From: Chitinophaga pinensis
GTDB taxonomy: Bacteria > Bacteroidota > Bacteroidia > Flavobacteriales > Flavobacteriaceae
Direction: 5' to 3'
DNA: 47,993 bases
NCBI GenBank assembly: GCA_945873505.1
Contig: CAMCDQ010000013.1
Location: 1-47,993 of the forward strand
Part shown: positions 23,712-33,273 of the stretch, in pieces
How positions within the stretch are numbered: the stretch's first letter is position 1
How the letters are laid out: each line of letters starts with the position of its first letter
The notes under the pieces: generated by a model
What the model saw: the letters and a program-made list of their open reading frames with translations, nothing else
Databases searched by the model: none
What the model was told of the DNA's origin: nothing
Translations under genes and position numbers: made by a program

Positions 23712-24398
23712 ATGCGGGTAGTATTATACAGTCTTATTTTCTTCTCTTTTTCCAGCGTTTTTTCTCAAGAAACACCTGATTTTGCTGCAGTTGATTCTCT
23801 TTATCGAGAAGATCAATTCTATGTTGGAATTTCCTATAATACGCTTTTAAAACGTCCTTCGGGAATATCCCAAAATAAATTCACGCCTAGTTTTTCGCTT
23901 GGAATTTTAAGAGACATGCCAATTAATAAGACCCGAACCAAAGCCATAGCAACAGGAATTGGGTATTCTTTGAATAGTTATAATCAAAATATATTGATTT
24001 CTGAAGCCAATGGAGCTCCTGAATACAGTACAATTTCATCGGCTACTAGCTTTGATAAAAATAAATTAACACTACATTCAATAGATATTCCTATAGAATT
24101 TAGATGGCGAACATCAACTCCTGAAAGTCATAAATTTTGGAGAATTTATACCGGTTTAAAGCTTAGTTATTTGTTTTATACGCAATCTAACTATCAAGAT
24201 AGCCAAAGTAGCATAAAAGTTGTTGGGAATCCAGACATCAATAAATTTCAATACGGAACCTATTTAAGCGTTGGCTACAATACTGTAAATTTCATGGTCT
24301 ATTATGGTTTAAATCCAATATTTAAATCAGCAGTTTTAAATGGTAATTCTCTAGAGGTGAATACTTTGAATTTTGGATTTATGTTTTATATTTTATAG
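23712..24398 (+). CDS. Outer-membrane beta-barrel protein, PorT-like
   Basis: A 228-residue protein. The start MRVVLYSLIFFSFSSVFSQ gives a clean signal peptide; an upstream in-frame TTG at 23673 is rejected. The mature protein alternates aromatic-rich beta strands (FYVGISYNTLL, FKSAVLNGNSLE, LNFGFMFYIL) and ends in a hydrophobic strand, as expected for an outer-membrane barrel of the PorT / OMP_b-brl_2 type. PorT-like proteins include the T9SS component PorT/SprT, but I cannot tell whether this is that subunit or a paralogue. Its 3' end overlaps the convergent membrane-protein gene by 6 bases. Confidence 0.75.
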   Translation: MRVVLYSLIFFSFSSVFSQETPDFAAVDSLYREDQFYVGISYNTLLKRPSGISQNKFTPSFSLGILRDMPINKTRTKAIATGIGYSLNSYNQNILISEANGAPEYSTISSATSFDKNKLTLHSIDIPIEFRWRTSTPESHKFWRIYTGLKLSYLFYTQSNYQDSQSSIKVVGNPDINKFQYGTYLSVGYNTVNFMVYYGLNPIFKSAVLNGNSLEVNTLNFGFMFYIL

Positions 24399-24998
24399 CC
24401 AAAAAAAAGATAGAATTATCTGAGGCAGCATCCCCGAAAAAAATCCAATTACCAATTCTTTATTTGTGTGTGCTTGCATTTCTAATCTCGAAGTAGCCAC
24501 AAATCCATTCATAGCTACAAGGAGCGCAATCACGAAAATTATATTGTAATGAAAATGCAAACTCAACGCAATTACAAAAAAAGTTAAAGTACTAATTCCA
24601 ACCATGTGAATACTGGCTTTTATCTTTAAAATTAATAAAATCAACAACAAAAAAGTACTGATTAATCCGCCTAAAAAGTAGTAATATAATTCTGGAATTT
24701 CTTCGGCTGTAATGCTTTTTGTAATCAAAAGAAAAATTAAAATTGCTTGAAGTAACAATGGGATTTTACGTTGTGGTAATTGATAAACCATCACGGAATC
24801 TACTTTATTAAAAGAGCGTAATAAATAATAAAAAGAGATTGGAATTAAAATAGTAACGATACTGATTTGAAGCAGAATAAGATATTTTTGTTGCTCGGTA
24901 AAATAGTAATTACTATATAAAAAATAGAATAGTGTTCCGAAAATGGGCACGAATATCGGATGAAAAAGATAAGAGAAAAAGGATAGAAATTTTTTCAA
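24393..24998 (-). CDS. Multi-pass inner-membrane protein of unknown function (PAP2-like topology)
   Basis: A 201-residue protein with about six hydrophobic helices (for example FVPIFGTLFYFLY, ISIVTILIPISFYYLL, GLISTFLLLILLILKI). The loop sequences include LPQRKIP and SRLEMQAHTNKELVIGFFSG. The layout resembles small PAP2-related membrane proteins of Bacteroidetes, but the phosphatase residues are not evident, so no activity is assigned. It starts 12 bases after the rpoN stop on the same strand and is probably transcribed with it. Confidence 0.7.
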   Translation of the reverse strand: MKKFLSFFSYLFHPIFVPIFGTLFYFLYSNYYFTEQQKYLILLQISIVTILIPISFYYLLRSFNKVDSVMVYQLPQRKIPLLLQAILIFLLITKSITAEEIPELYYYFLGGLISTFLLLILLILKIKASIHMVGISTLTFFVIALSLHFHYNIIFVIALLVAMNGFVATSRLEMQAHTNKELVIGFFSGMLPQIILSFFWL

Positions 24999-25009
24999 AT
25001 CAGATATTT

Positions 25010-26473
25010 TTACATTTTTTTTCTCATTCTAGCCACAGGAATCTCTAGTAATTCTCTGTATTTTGCTATTGTTCTTCGGGCAATTGGATACCCTTTTTCT
25101 TTTAATATCTCTGCCAATTGATCGTCTGGCAAAGGCTTGTGTTTGTCTTCTTCGGCGATTACATTTTGCAAGATTTTCTTGATTTCAAGTGTAGAAACAT
25201 CTTCACCCTGGTCATTTTTCATTGCTTCAGAAAAGAATTCTTTGATGAGTTTTGTTCCATAAGGTGTTTCAACATATTTGCTGTTAGCAACACGCGAAAT
25301 AGTCGAAATATCAAGACCTACCATATCGGCAATGTCTTTCAAAATCATCGGTTTCATTTTTGTTTCTTCGCCGTCAAGGAAAAATTCTTCTTGAAAATGC
25401 ATGATTGCATTCATGGTTACATAAAGCGTTTCTTGGCGTTGTCTGATGGCATCGATAAACCACTTTGCAGAATCTAATTTTTGTTTGATAAACTGAACCG
25501 CTTCCTTTTGTGAATTCGATTTATCTCTCGAATCTTTATAGGTTTGCATCATCTCTTGATAGTCTTTGGAAACATGTAGTGAAGGCGCATTTCGTCCGTT
25601 TAAGGTGAGTTCTAATTCGCCATCTATAATTCTAATGGCAAAATCGGGAACTACATTTTCAGTAATTTTATTATTTCCAGTAAACGATCCGCCTGGTTTT
25701 GGATTCAATTTTTCGATTTCGTGAATGGCTTTTTTGAGTTGCTCATTCGAAACATTGAACTTCTGAATTAACTTATCGTAATGTTTTTTGGTAAAAGCAT
25801 CAAATTGTTCTGATACAATTGAAGTCGCTAGCGCTATTGATTCTGTTGGGGTTTTATGTTTCAATTGCAACAACAAACATTCTTGTAAATCGCGGGCGCC
25901 AACTCCTGAAGGTTCTAATTCGTGGATAACGTGCAATAAACTTTCGACGGTTTTTTCATCGGTGTAAACCCCTTGCGTAAAAGCCATATCGTCAACAATA
26001 TCCTGAATACTTCTTCTGATATAGCCCATATCGTCGATGCTGCCAACGAGAAATTCTGCAATTTCGCGCTCGCTATCATTTAAAATAAAGGTGTTCAATT
26101 GATTAATTAAATCCTGATGAAAACTCACAGGCGATGCCAATGGCGATTCTCTATTAGAATCTTCATCTCCATAATTATTAGCTTGGGTTTTATAATCGGG
26201 AATTTCGTCGTTGCTTAGATAATCGTCAATATTGATGTCTTCGGCCTCAATTCGGTCGGATTCAGAATCATCATAATCGTCGTAATCTTCATTTTCATAT
26301 TCGTCCTTTTCAAAGTCATCCTCGGCTCCCGTTTCCAAAGCTGGATTTTCATTCATTTCCTCTAATAAACGTTGCTCAAATGCTTGCGTAGGCAATTGAA
26401 TTAACTTCATCAACTGGATTTGTTGTGGAGATAATTTTTGAGATAACTTTAAATTTAGAAATTGCTTTTGCAT
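25010..26473 (-). CDS. rpoN: RNA polymerase sigma-54 factor
   Basis: A 487-residue sigma-54. Region I, MQKQFLNLKLSQKLSPQQIQ, is the activator-responsive part with the LKLSQKLSPQQ glutamine-rich core. An acidic linker follows (DDFEKDEYENEDYDDYDDSE, residues about 52-71). The core-binding and HTH regions follow, and the RpoN box ARRTIAKYRELL is near the C-terminus. It recognises -24/-12 promoters and needs an AAA+ activator, none of which is encoded in this window. Length and order are normal. A hairpin repeat fills the gap to asnS upstream. Confidence 0.96.
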   Translation of the reverse strand: MQKQFLNLKLSQKLSPQQIQLMKLIQLPTQAFEQRLLEEMNENPALETGAEDDFEKDEYENEDYDDYDDSESDRIEAEDINIDDYLSNDEIPDYKTQANNYGDEDSNRESPLASPVSFHQDLINQLNTFILNDSEREIAEFLVGSIDDMGYIRRSIQDIVDDMAFTQGVYTDEKTVESLLHVIHELEPSGVGARDLQECLLLQLKHKTPTESIALATSIVSEQFDAFTKKHYDKLIQKFNVSNEQLKKAIHEIEKLNPKPGGSFTGNNKITENVVPDFAIRIIDGELELTLNGRNAPSLHVSKDYQEMMQTYKDSRDKSNSQKEAVQFIKQKLDSAKWFIDAIRQRQETLYVTMNAIMHFQEEFFLDGEETKMKPMILKDIADMVGLDISTISRVANSKYVETPYGTKLIKEFFSEAMKNDQGEDVSTLEIKKILQNVIAEEDKHKPLPDDQLAEILKEKGYPIARRTIAKYRELLEIPVARMRKKM

Positions 26474-26479
26474 TTTATT

Positions 26480-26549
26480 GTTTAAAAGTTTAAGGTTTAA
26501 AGTTTAAGGTTGCAGCATTTTAAACAACTTTAAACTTTAGACTTTAAAC
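26480..26549. repeat. AT-rich hairpin repeat (TTTAAAGTTT family) between asnS and rpoN
   Basis: GTTTAAAAGTTTAAGG, then TTTAAAGTTTAAGG (26480-26509), faces TTTTAAACAACTTTAAACTTT through ACTTTAAAC (26517-26549) as a long imperfect inverted repeat. It fills nearly all of the 82-base asnS/rpoN gap. It belongs to the same family as 18985-19035. Confidence 0.65.
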
Positions 26550-26555
26550 AAATTT

Positions 26556-27989
26556 TTAGAATTCTGCACTTCCGGGCGTTCTTGGGAAAGGAATTACGTC
26601 TCGAATATTCGTCATTCCGGTTACAAAAAGTACCAATCTTTCAAAGCCAAGTCCAAAACCTGAATGCACTGCGCTTCCAAATCTTCGGGTGTCTAAATAC
26701 CACCACAATTCTTCTTCATCAATTCCTAAAGCTTTCATTTTTTCGACTAAAACTTCATAGCGCTCTTCTCTTTGTGAGCCTCCAACGATTTCACCAATCC
26801 CAGGAAATAAAATATCCATGGCGCGAACGGTTTTTCCGTCTTCATTTAAACGCATATAAAACGCTTTTATGTTGGCTGGATAATCAAATAAAATCACGGG
26901 ACATTTAAAGTGTTTTTCAACCAAATAACGCTCGTGTTCCGATTGTAAATCAGCACCCCATTCGTCAATAATATAGTTGAATTTCTTGTTTTTATTCGGC
27001 TTGCAATTTCTTAAAATATCAATTGCTTCGGTATAGGAAACTCTTTTAAAATTGTTTTCTAAAACAAAATTCAATTTCTCAAGCAACGGCATTTCGCTGC
27101 GTTCTGCCTGAGGTTTTACTTTTTCTTCATCTGTCAATCGACTTTCTAAAAACTTTAAATCGTCCTGGCATTTATCCATCGTGTATTTAATTACATATTG
27201 AATAAAATCTTCAGCCAAATCCATATTGTCATTCAAATCATTGAAAGCCACTTCTGGTTCAATCATCCAAAATTCAGCCAAATGTCGAGAAGTATTGGAA
27301 TTTTCAGCTCGAAAAGTAGGGCCAAAAGTATACACTTGACCCAAAGCCATCGCATAGGTTTCAGCTTCCAATTGTCCCGAAACCGTTAAATTGGTTTCTT
27401 TGCCAAAAAAATCTTCTTTATAATTAATTTTTCCTTCCTCAGTTCTTGGCGTATTGTCAAATGGCAATGCCGTAACTTTAAACATTTCTCCAGCACCTTC
27501 GGCATCCGAACCGGTGATAATTGGTGTATTCACATAGACAAAACCTTTATTTTGAAAATAACTATGAACGGCAAACGACACCACCGAACGAACGCGCATT
27601 ATTGCTCCAAAAGCGTTTGTACGCACTCTCAAATGGGCATTTTCACGTAAAAATTCCAACGAATGTTTCTTCGGTTGCATCGGAAATTTCTCCGCATCCG
27701 AATCCCCAAGAATTTGTAATTTAGTAACCTGAATCTCAAATTTCTGACCTGCACCTTGACTTTCCACCAAATTCCCAGTAACCGAAATTGCGGCTCCTGT
27801 AGTAATGCGCTTCAAAGTTTCCTCTGGCGTATTTTCAAAATCCACCACACATTGAATATTATTTATAGTTGAACCGTCATTTAAAGCAATAAATTGATTG
27901 TTTCTAAACGTGCGCACCCAACCTTTTGCATTTATTTCTTGTAGCGTCGAGGCATTGTTTAATAAGTCTTTAACCTTGGTATGTTTCAT
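26556..27989 (-). CDS. asnS: Asparaginyl-tRNA synthetase
   Basis: A 477-residue class II aminoacyl-tRNA synthetase. The N-terminal OB-fold anticodon-binding domain ([18 protein letters not shown], residues about 20-37) is followed by the catalytic core with motif 2 [20 protein letters not shown] and motif 3 [15 protein letters not shown]. The core and the NTSRHLAEF sequence are typical of AsnRS. It charges tRNA-Asn directly. It is the first gene of the asnS-rpoN-membrane protein unit. Confidence 0.97.
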   Translation of the reverse strand: MKHTKVKDLLNNASTLQEINAKGWVRTFRNNQFIALNDGSTINNIQCVVDFENTPEETLKRITTGAAISVTGNLVESQGAGQKFEIQVTKLQILGDSDAEKFPMQPKKHSLEFLRENAHLRVRTNAFGAIMRVRSVVSFAVHSYFQNKGFVYVNTPIITGSDAEGAGEMFKVTALPFDNTPRTEEGKINYKEDFFGKETNLTVSGQLEAETYAMALGQVYTFGPTFRAENSNTSRHLAEFWMIEPEVAFNDLNDNMDLAEDFIQYVIKYTMDKCQDDLKFLESRLTDEEKVKPQAERSEMPLLEKLNFVLENNFKRVSYTEAIDILRNCKPNKNKKFNYIIDEWGADLQSEHERYLVEKHFKCPVILFDYPANIKAFYMRLNEDGKTVRAMDILFPGIGEIVGGSQREERYEVLVEKMKALGIDEEELWWYLDTRRFGSAVHSGFGLGFERLVLFVTGMTNIRDVIPFPRTPGSAEF

Positions 27990-28094
27990 CTTGAAAATGT
28001 AATAATATTAAAAATAACCATTGCAATTAAATGCAAATATAGAGGATTTAGAGTAATTTTCCTTGAGAGTTCTTAACGATTTTCTTCAATTTTT

Positions 28095-28283
28095 TTGGGC
28101 GTGCCCTCGTTTAGGTCATTGCTAGAGAAGCGAAATAGAAAGAAGCAATTTTAAGGCATCGAAAAAGTACAAGAACAATTACGGTTTCCGGATTACACAC
28201 CTCAACTACCTTAAATCCTAAAGGCTATGCTTGAGAAACGACTTTATAAAGAAAAAAATATAACTTCTGAAGCATAAAGGAGG
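28095..28283. other. Gap upstream of the DUF5686-type gene, beginning with a GGGCGTGCCC repeat edge
   Basis: The 338-base gap 27990-28327 opens with AT-rich sequence. At 28096-28110 it has TTTTTTGGGCGTGCCC, closely matching TTTTTGGGCGCGCCC at 35628, so a fragment of the same mosaic repeat seems to be present. Nothing coding is recognised in 28110-28283. A promoter follows. Confidence 0.4.
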
Positions 28284-28312
28284 TTGTTTTTTAGCGATAT
28301 TTACTACTTTTG
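28284..28312 (+). promoter_or_regulatory. Promoter of the DUF5686-type gene
   Basis: TTG (28284-28286), 18 bases, then TACTTTTG (28305-28312), a full match to TTG-N17-23-TAnnTTTG. It lies 15 bases before the start codon. Confidence 0.72.
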
Positions 28313-28327
28313 CAGTAAATTCTTGAA

Positions 28328-30817
28328 ATGAAGCAACTCACGGTTTTATTTTTATTCCTAACATTCTCCCTTCAAGCGCAATTTCAAATAAACGGAATAG
28401 TAACTGACGCTTCATCAAATGTGCCTTTGGCCTTTGCAACCGTTTCTTCGTCGCTTGGCGCAAATACCATTTCGGATGTAGATGGAAAATTCACGCTTCT
28501 CAGCAACCAATTGCTTTCTGAAATTTCGGTTTCCTATATTGGCTTCAGCCCAAAAAAAATAAGCATCATCCCCGAAAAAAAGTTTTATACTATTACTTTA
28601 GAACCCAAATTGGATATTTTGAAGGAAGTGATTGTGGTTCATGCCAATCCATCATTAGCAGTTATCAGAAAAGTTATTGCTCTAAAAGACTCAAATAATC
28701 CTCAAATAATCCTCAAAAGCTTTCGGTTTAAATCCTATAATAAATTGATTGTAACCGCCAACCCCGATTCTATAAATGGCCGAATCGATTCGGTTTTTAT
28801 AGAAAAAGAAAATGCCAAAAAACTGGCAAATATAGATTCCTCCAATTATAAATTCAAAAAAATAATCAACAAACAGCATTTGTTTCAAACAGAAAAAATA
28901 TCCCAATTCCAGTTCAACGAAACGGGCTTAAAGGAAACGGTTTTGGCCACAAAAATGGCGGGTTTCAAACAGCCTATCTATGAGATTTTGGCATTCAATT
29001 TACAATCTTTTTCAATTTATGACAAAGAATATGAGCTCTTTGAAACCAATTACAGCAGTCCTATTTCTCGGTCGGGATTGTCCAATTACAGCTATAAAAT
29101 ATTAGATACTGTTTCTATTCAAGACCGCCCCACTTTGATGGTTTACTTCAAAAATAAGAAAAAGGCTTCAGGATTAGAAGGCGTACTTTATATCGACCAG
29201 CAAAATTATGCAATTGCCAAAGCCATTATGCGAATAAAAGGCGTTTTAGACATTACAGGAACACATGAATTTAAATACCTTTCCGATGAAAAAATCTGGT
29301 TCCCAGTTGCAAAAAAGTTCAAAATTGTAAAAGGAATCAATGATGATGATATTAAAATTTTGGGTGGAACCATTCAGTTTGATGCAGATACGAAAGATTT
29401 CAAAACCCGAAAAAAAACGGCCTCTGATTTTGTCTATTTGCTTTCGGAAACCTACTGTTCGGAATTTGAAATCAATATTCCCTTAAAAATAAAAAAATCC
29501 TTCCTTGAAATTGATATAAAAGAGGATGCTGCAAACAAAAATGAAACGTTTTGGAATACCTATCGAAAAGACAGCTTAGATATTAGAAGCCAAAGAACGT
29601 ATGTTGTTTTAGACAGTATTTCAGTGAAAAATAGAATTGAAAGCAGGTTGCGTTTTGGACGAAAAATAATCAACGGATACATTCCCTTGGGCCCAATTGA
29701 TTATGATTTGCGGCATTTGCTGAGTTATAATAATTATGAAGGATTCCGAATAGGATCAGGTGGAATTACAAATGAAAAATTCTCAAGAAAATACCGACTT
29801 GAAGGATATACAGCCTATGGAACTAAGGACGGAAACTTTAAATACAACTTGGGAATGGCGACCCGACTGGGAAAATTCTCGAATACTTGGCTTGGCGGTT
29901 CCTTTACGGACGATGTAAGTGAAATTGCGCATACCGTTTATGCCATTGACAAGCGGGTTTTTAAACTCTATGATCCAAGACCAATAAATGTTAGTACTTT
30001 TTATAATTACAAAAGTTGGAAAGGGTATATCGAGACCAAAATAATTCCTAAAACAGAGAGCGTTTGGCAACTTTCACACACTGAAGTGATTCCAAAATTC
30101 GATTATGCTTTCAATGCCAACGATAAATTGTACACCGCTTTCAAAATGACTACAGCAATGGTTTCCTTGCAATGGAACCCTTTTAGTGCGTATATGCAAA
30201 CGCCGCTTGGTCGCTTAGAAATTGAAAAAAGTTTTCCAAGATTTACAATACAATTTACCCAATCTTTGCCAAAAGTATTGCAAAACGATTTTAAATTCAC
30301 CAAAATAGATTTTCGTGCAGTTTACGAGAAAAAATACAGCAACGGTCAAAAATCGGAAGTGCTTTTTGAAGGCGGATATGCCTTTGGCGATGTGCCGCTA
30401 ACGCATCTTTACAATACATCTCCAAATAATTTAACCAAAGACAGAATCCAACAACGGATTACAATTTCGGGCAAAAATAGTTTTGAAACGATGTATTTCA
30501 ATGAGTTTTTCTCTAATAAATTTGCTGTATTACAATTGAAACACGGCTCAAAAAGAGTAACACTATTCAAGAAAGTAAAGCCAACATTGGTATTTGTTAC
30601 TAGAATGGCTTTTGGAAATTTAGACCGTCCCGAGCAACATGTAGGAATCAATTACAAAACCCTAAACAAAGGATTTTTCGAATCGGGAATTGAATTAAAC
30701 CAAATTTATAAAGGTTTTGGATTGACAGGATTTTACCGATACGGACCCAACCAACTTCCAAGAGTTGAGGACAATATTGCTGTTAAATTGAGTTTTGTAT
30801 TGGATTTAGGATTATAA
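28328..30817 (+). CDS. DUF5686-type outer-membrane protein with an N-terminal carboxypeptidase-regulatory-like domain
   Basis: An 829-residue secreted protein. The signal peptide is MKQLTVLFLFLTFSLQAQ. A CarboxypepD_reg-like domain follows (INGIVTDASSNVPLAFATVS...DVDGKFTLLS, residues about 22-95), then a long beta-rich part with strand-rich sequence such as FRIGSGGITNEKFSRKY, ending in a hydrophobic strand (AVKLSFVLDLGL). This architecture matches the DUF5686 group common in Bacteroidetes, whose function is not known to me; a barrel in the outer membrane is likely. The stop lies one base from the stop of the convergent antiporter gene. Confidence 0.85.
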   Translation: MKQLTVLFLFLTFSLQAQFQINGIVTDASSNVPLAFATVSSSLGANTISDVDGKFTLLSNQLLSEISVSYIGFSPKKISIIPEKKFYTITLEPKLDILKEVIVVHANPSLAVIRKVIALKDSNNPQIILKSFRFKSYNKLIVTANPDSINGRIDSVFIEKENAKKLANIDSSNYKFKKIINKQHLFQTEKISQFQFNETGLKETVLATKMAGFKQPIYEILAFNLQSFSIYDKEYELFETNYSSPISRSGLSNYSYKILDTVSIQDRPTLMVYFKNKKKASGLEGVLYIDQQNYAIAKAIMRIKGVLDITGTHEFKYLSDEKIWFPVAKKFKIVKGINDDDIKILGGTIQFDADTKDFKTRKKTASDFVYLLSETYCSEFEINIPLKIKKSFLEIDIKEDAANKNETFWNTYRKDSLDIRSQRTYVVLDSISVKNRIESRLRFGRKIINGYIPLGPIDYDLRHLLSYNNYEGFRIGSGGITNEKFSRKYRLEGYTAYGTKDGNFKYNLGMATRLGKFSNTWLGGSFTDDVSEIAHTVYAIDKRVFKLYDPRPINVSTFYNYKSWKGYIETKIIPKTESVWQLSHTEVIPKFDYAFNANDKLYTAFKMTTAMVSLQWNPFSAYMQTPLGRLEIEKSFPRFTIQFTQSLPKVLQNDFKFTKIDFRAVYEKKYSNGQKSEVLFEGGYAFGDVPLTHLYNTSPNNLTKDRIQQRITISGKNSFETMYFNEFFSNKFAVLQLKHGSKRVTLFKKVKPTLVFVTRMAFGNLDRPEQHVGINYKTLNKGFFESGIELNQIYKGFGLTGFYRYGPNQLPRVEDNIAVKLSFVLDLGL

Positions 30818-30818
30818 A

Positions 30819-33083
30819 TTACGGCTTGATAATTAATATTGAAGGAATATTACTAAGCCAAACACTTCTTGAATCTACTAGTTTTTTCCAACTATCAAGA
30901 CTAATAATCATTAAATCTTTGTTTGTTAAAAACTCCTTTTTCATAATTCTTTCGTCTGCCAAAGTCAGGTTATTTGGGAATTTATTTTCCAAAGTAGTGA
31001 TGGCATTTTGAATCATGAAATTGTTTTTTAATTGCTCATTACTGTTCAAAATAGAAATATGAGAATTGTTATTATAGATTAATTTTTGAGCATAATCGAT
31101 TAAAAAAGTATCCTCTGCACCAAATATTGGAATGAAAACCTGATTTACATGTTGCAAATCCTTATCGACTAAAATCCCCAAAGGCATTTTGCTTTTAGAA
31201 ATAATTTGTCGCGTTCTTTCGTCAAAGGGAGAGTTTTCAAACAAGCCTTCTTTCCCTGTAAATTTTCCAATTAAACGATCTGGATTGATCATACTTGATG
31301 TAAATCCGAGTACTTTTCCAAGCAATGTTCCCTCAAAAATTGATTTCCCGAGACCTACCAATAGTAAATCATATTCGCCTTGATTGGCAATTTCAGCAAT
31401 TTCGGTTTCGATATCAGTTGTTGCTTTAAAGATGGTTGAGATTTTTTGTTCTAATACTACAGATTCTTCTATAATTGGAGAAAACCTTTCTTTTTCATAT
31501 TCTTCAAGGTTGTAAGAATGCATTTCGTCGCTTAACGTTAAATGCATTGCTGTAATATTGGCATTTTCTTTATTAATAAAACTAGAAGCCAATCGCAAAA
31601 GCGATTTCCCTTTTTCATTGCTTCCAAATGAAATTAATATTTTGAATTTACTGTCCTTGATAACTTCTTCAGGTATAATAACTTCTTTGGTATTGAACGC
31701 CCAATTGATTAAATCCAGCGCTGGTCCGGTCATGGAAGTTGTCACCAAAGCCATAATTACCATCATTGTAAAAACTTCTGGCGTAAGTACTTTTAGGTCT
31801 AAACCAATATTTAGCACGACCAATTCCATTAATCCACGCGTATTCATTAAAGCGCCAATAGTTAAACTGTCGCGCCAATTTTGGCCTACGAATTTTGCCG
31901 CAAAAGCACTTCCTAAAAATTTTCCAACAACGGCTACAAGAATAATAAATCCTGTAACTTTCCATAAATAGGGGTCGTTTATCAACCCGATTTCTGTTCG
32001 CAATCCCGTGAATACAAAAAATAAAGGAAGTAATAATATCAATGCAACATCTTCAACTTTTTCGATAAAAACGGTTCTGAATTTTGAAATATCAGGCATA
32101 ATTACACCCGTCATAAACGCTCCAAATAGTGCATGAATTCCAATTATTTCCGTTGCATAGGAAGACAAAATAAGTGTTAGAAAGAAAATAGAAACTACAG
32201 GTTTACTTAGATTTTCGCTTGACGAATACAAATCGCCAATTCTTTTTAAGAAAGGCTTTACCACAAATAACATGCATAAAACATAGAGAAAAGCCAATAA
32301 AATAATATACAATGCACTTACAAAAGTACCCGCTTTCACAATCGCAATTACCACTGCCAAAATACACCAAGCAGTAATATCATCTGCCGCAGCACAAGTG
32401 ATAACGATGGCGCCAAGCCGCGTTTTATGAATGCCTCTTTCCTGAACAATTCTGGCCAAAACGGGAAAGGCAGTTATGCTCATGGCGATTCCTAAAAACA
32501 AGCTAAAAGCCAAAAAATGAACTCCTTCAGGAGCAAATTTATGATACACAAAATAGGCTAATCCAACACCAAGAGTAAATGGAATTACGATACTAGCATG
32601 ACTAATAACAACCGCTTCGTTGGCTTTATTTTTTAGTGCTTTCAAGTCGAGTTCCATACCAACAACAAACATAAAAAGGATTAATCCAATTTGGCTCAAA
32701 AACTGTAAATTACCTAGCGAAGCCTCTGGGAATAAAGCACTAGAAAATTCTGGGAAATAGGAACCCACTAAGGAAGGGCCTAAAAATATACCCGCAAGAA
32801 TTTCTCCAATTACTGAAGGCTGCCCAATTTTTCTAAAAATCCATCCAAAAAAACGTGCAACAATAATTATGGTAACAATTTGTGCCAATAAGATCGCTAA
32901 TGGATGATGTAAATTCGAAAGCATAGAAGTCTGAAAATCTTCCCAATGGCCATTTCCTGAACCAACTACCGGAAATTTTTTCCCCAATTCCAAATCTTTA
33001 CCTTTGAAAATAATCCAATACATTATAGCAGTAAAACCCCCAGTTATTGCAATATAAAACAATGAATTTTTTATTTTTTTCAT
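30819..33083 (-). CDS. KefB/CPA2-type cation:proton antiporter with a C-terminal universal-stress-like region
   Basis: A 754-residue protein. An N-terminal hydrophobic helix is followed by the Na+/H+ exchanger domain of about 11-12 helices (for example IGEILAGIFLGPSLVG, LFMFVVGMELDLKALK, FLGIAMSITAFPVLARI, CAAADDITAWCILAVVIA, shown in part). The paired acidic residues AADDITAW are typical of the CPA2 ion-binding region. Residues from about 470 onward are soluble and resemble UspA-type domains (KILISFGSNEKGKSLLRLAS). The exchanged ion (K+ or Na+) cannot be told. It is transcribed alone, convergent with the DUF5686-type gene and divergent from the MMPL exporter. Confidence 0.88.
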   Translation of the reverse strand: MKKIKNSLFYIAITGGFTAIMYWIIFKGKDLELGKKFPVVGSGNGHWEDFQTSMLSNLHHPLAILLAQIVTIIIVARFFGWIFRKIGQPSVIGEILAGIFLGPSLVGSYFPEFSSALFPEASLGNLQFLSQIGLILFMFVVGMELDLKALKNKANEAVVISHASIVIPFTLGVGLAYFVYHKFAPEGVHFLAFSLFLGIAMSITAFPVLARIVQERGIHKTRLGAIVITCAAADDITAWCILAVVIAIVKAGTFVSALYIILLAFLYVLCMLFVVKPFLKRIGDLYSSSENLSKPVVSIFFLTLILSSYATEIIGIHALFGAFMTGVIMPDISKFRTVFIEKVEDVALILLLPLFFVFTGLRTEIGLINDPYLWKVTGFIILVAVVGKFLGSAFAAKFVGQNWRDSLTIGALMNTRGLMELVVLNIGLDLKVLTPEVFTMMVIMALVTTSMTGPALDLINWAFNTKEVIIPEEVIKDSKFKILISFGSNEKGKSLLRLASSFINKENANITAMHLTLSDEMHSYNLEEYEKERFSPIIEESVVLEQKISTIFKATTDIETEIAEIANQGEYDLLLVGLGKSIFEGTLLGKVLGFTSSMINPDRLIGKFTGKEGLFENSPFDERTRQIISKSKMPLGILVDKDLQHVNQVFIPIFGAEDTFLIDYAQKLIYNNNSHISILNSNEQLKNNFMIQNAITTLENKFPNNLTLADERIMKKEFLTNKDLMIISLDSWKKLVDSRSVWLSNIPSILIIKP

Positions 33084-33247
33084 ATACCTTGAGCGTTATT
33101 CTATTTTGCACAACACAAAGATGAGAAAAGTAACCATAAAAATTATAAAGAAGGATGTATATTTATTGTTAAATTTCGTTTTTATTGTAAAATGCGGTTT
33201 TTTAAATAAATAAAATAAGAATAAATAATTTTTTTGTTCGTTTTAAT

Positions 33248-33255
33248 TACCTTTG
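33248..33255 (+). promoter_or_regulatory. -7 box TACCTTTG of the MMPL gene
   Basis: TACCTTTG matches TAnnTTTG, 18 bases before the chosen ATG. The nearest TTG (33234-33236) is only 11 bases away, so no full -33 box is claimed. The rest of 33084-33273 is AT-rich. Confidence 0.5.
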
Positions 33256-33273
33256 AGGGCATTTAAAACGTAT

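Noticed and set aside
31558..31971. 137-codon plus-strand ORF inside the antiporter
   Set aside because: It is antisense to the antiporter coding region and has no independent support.
33253..33273. Upstream TTG start of the MMPL transporter
   Set aside because: It overlaps the TACCTTTG promoter box; the ATG at 33274 fits better.
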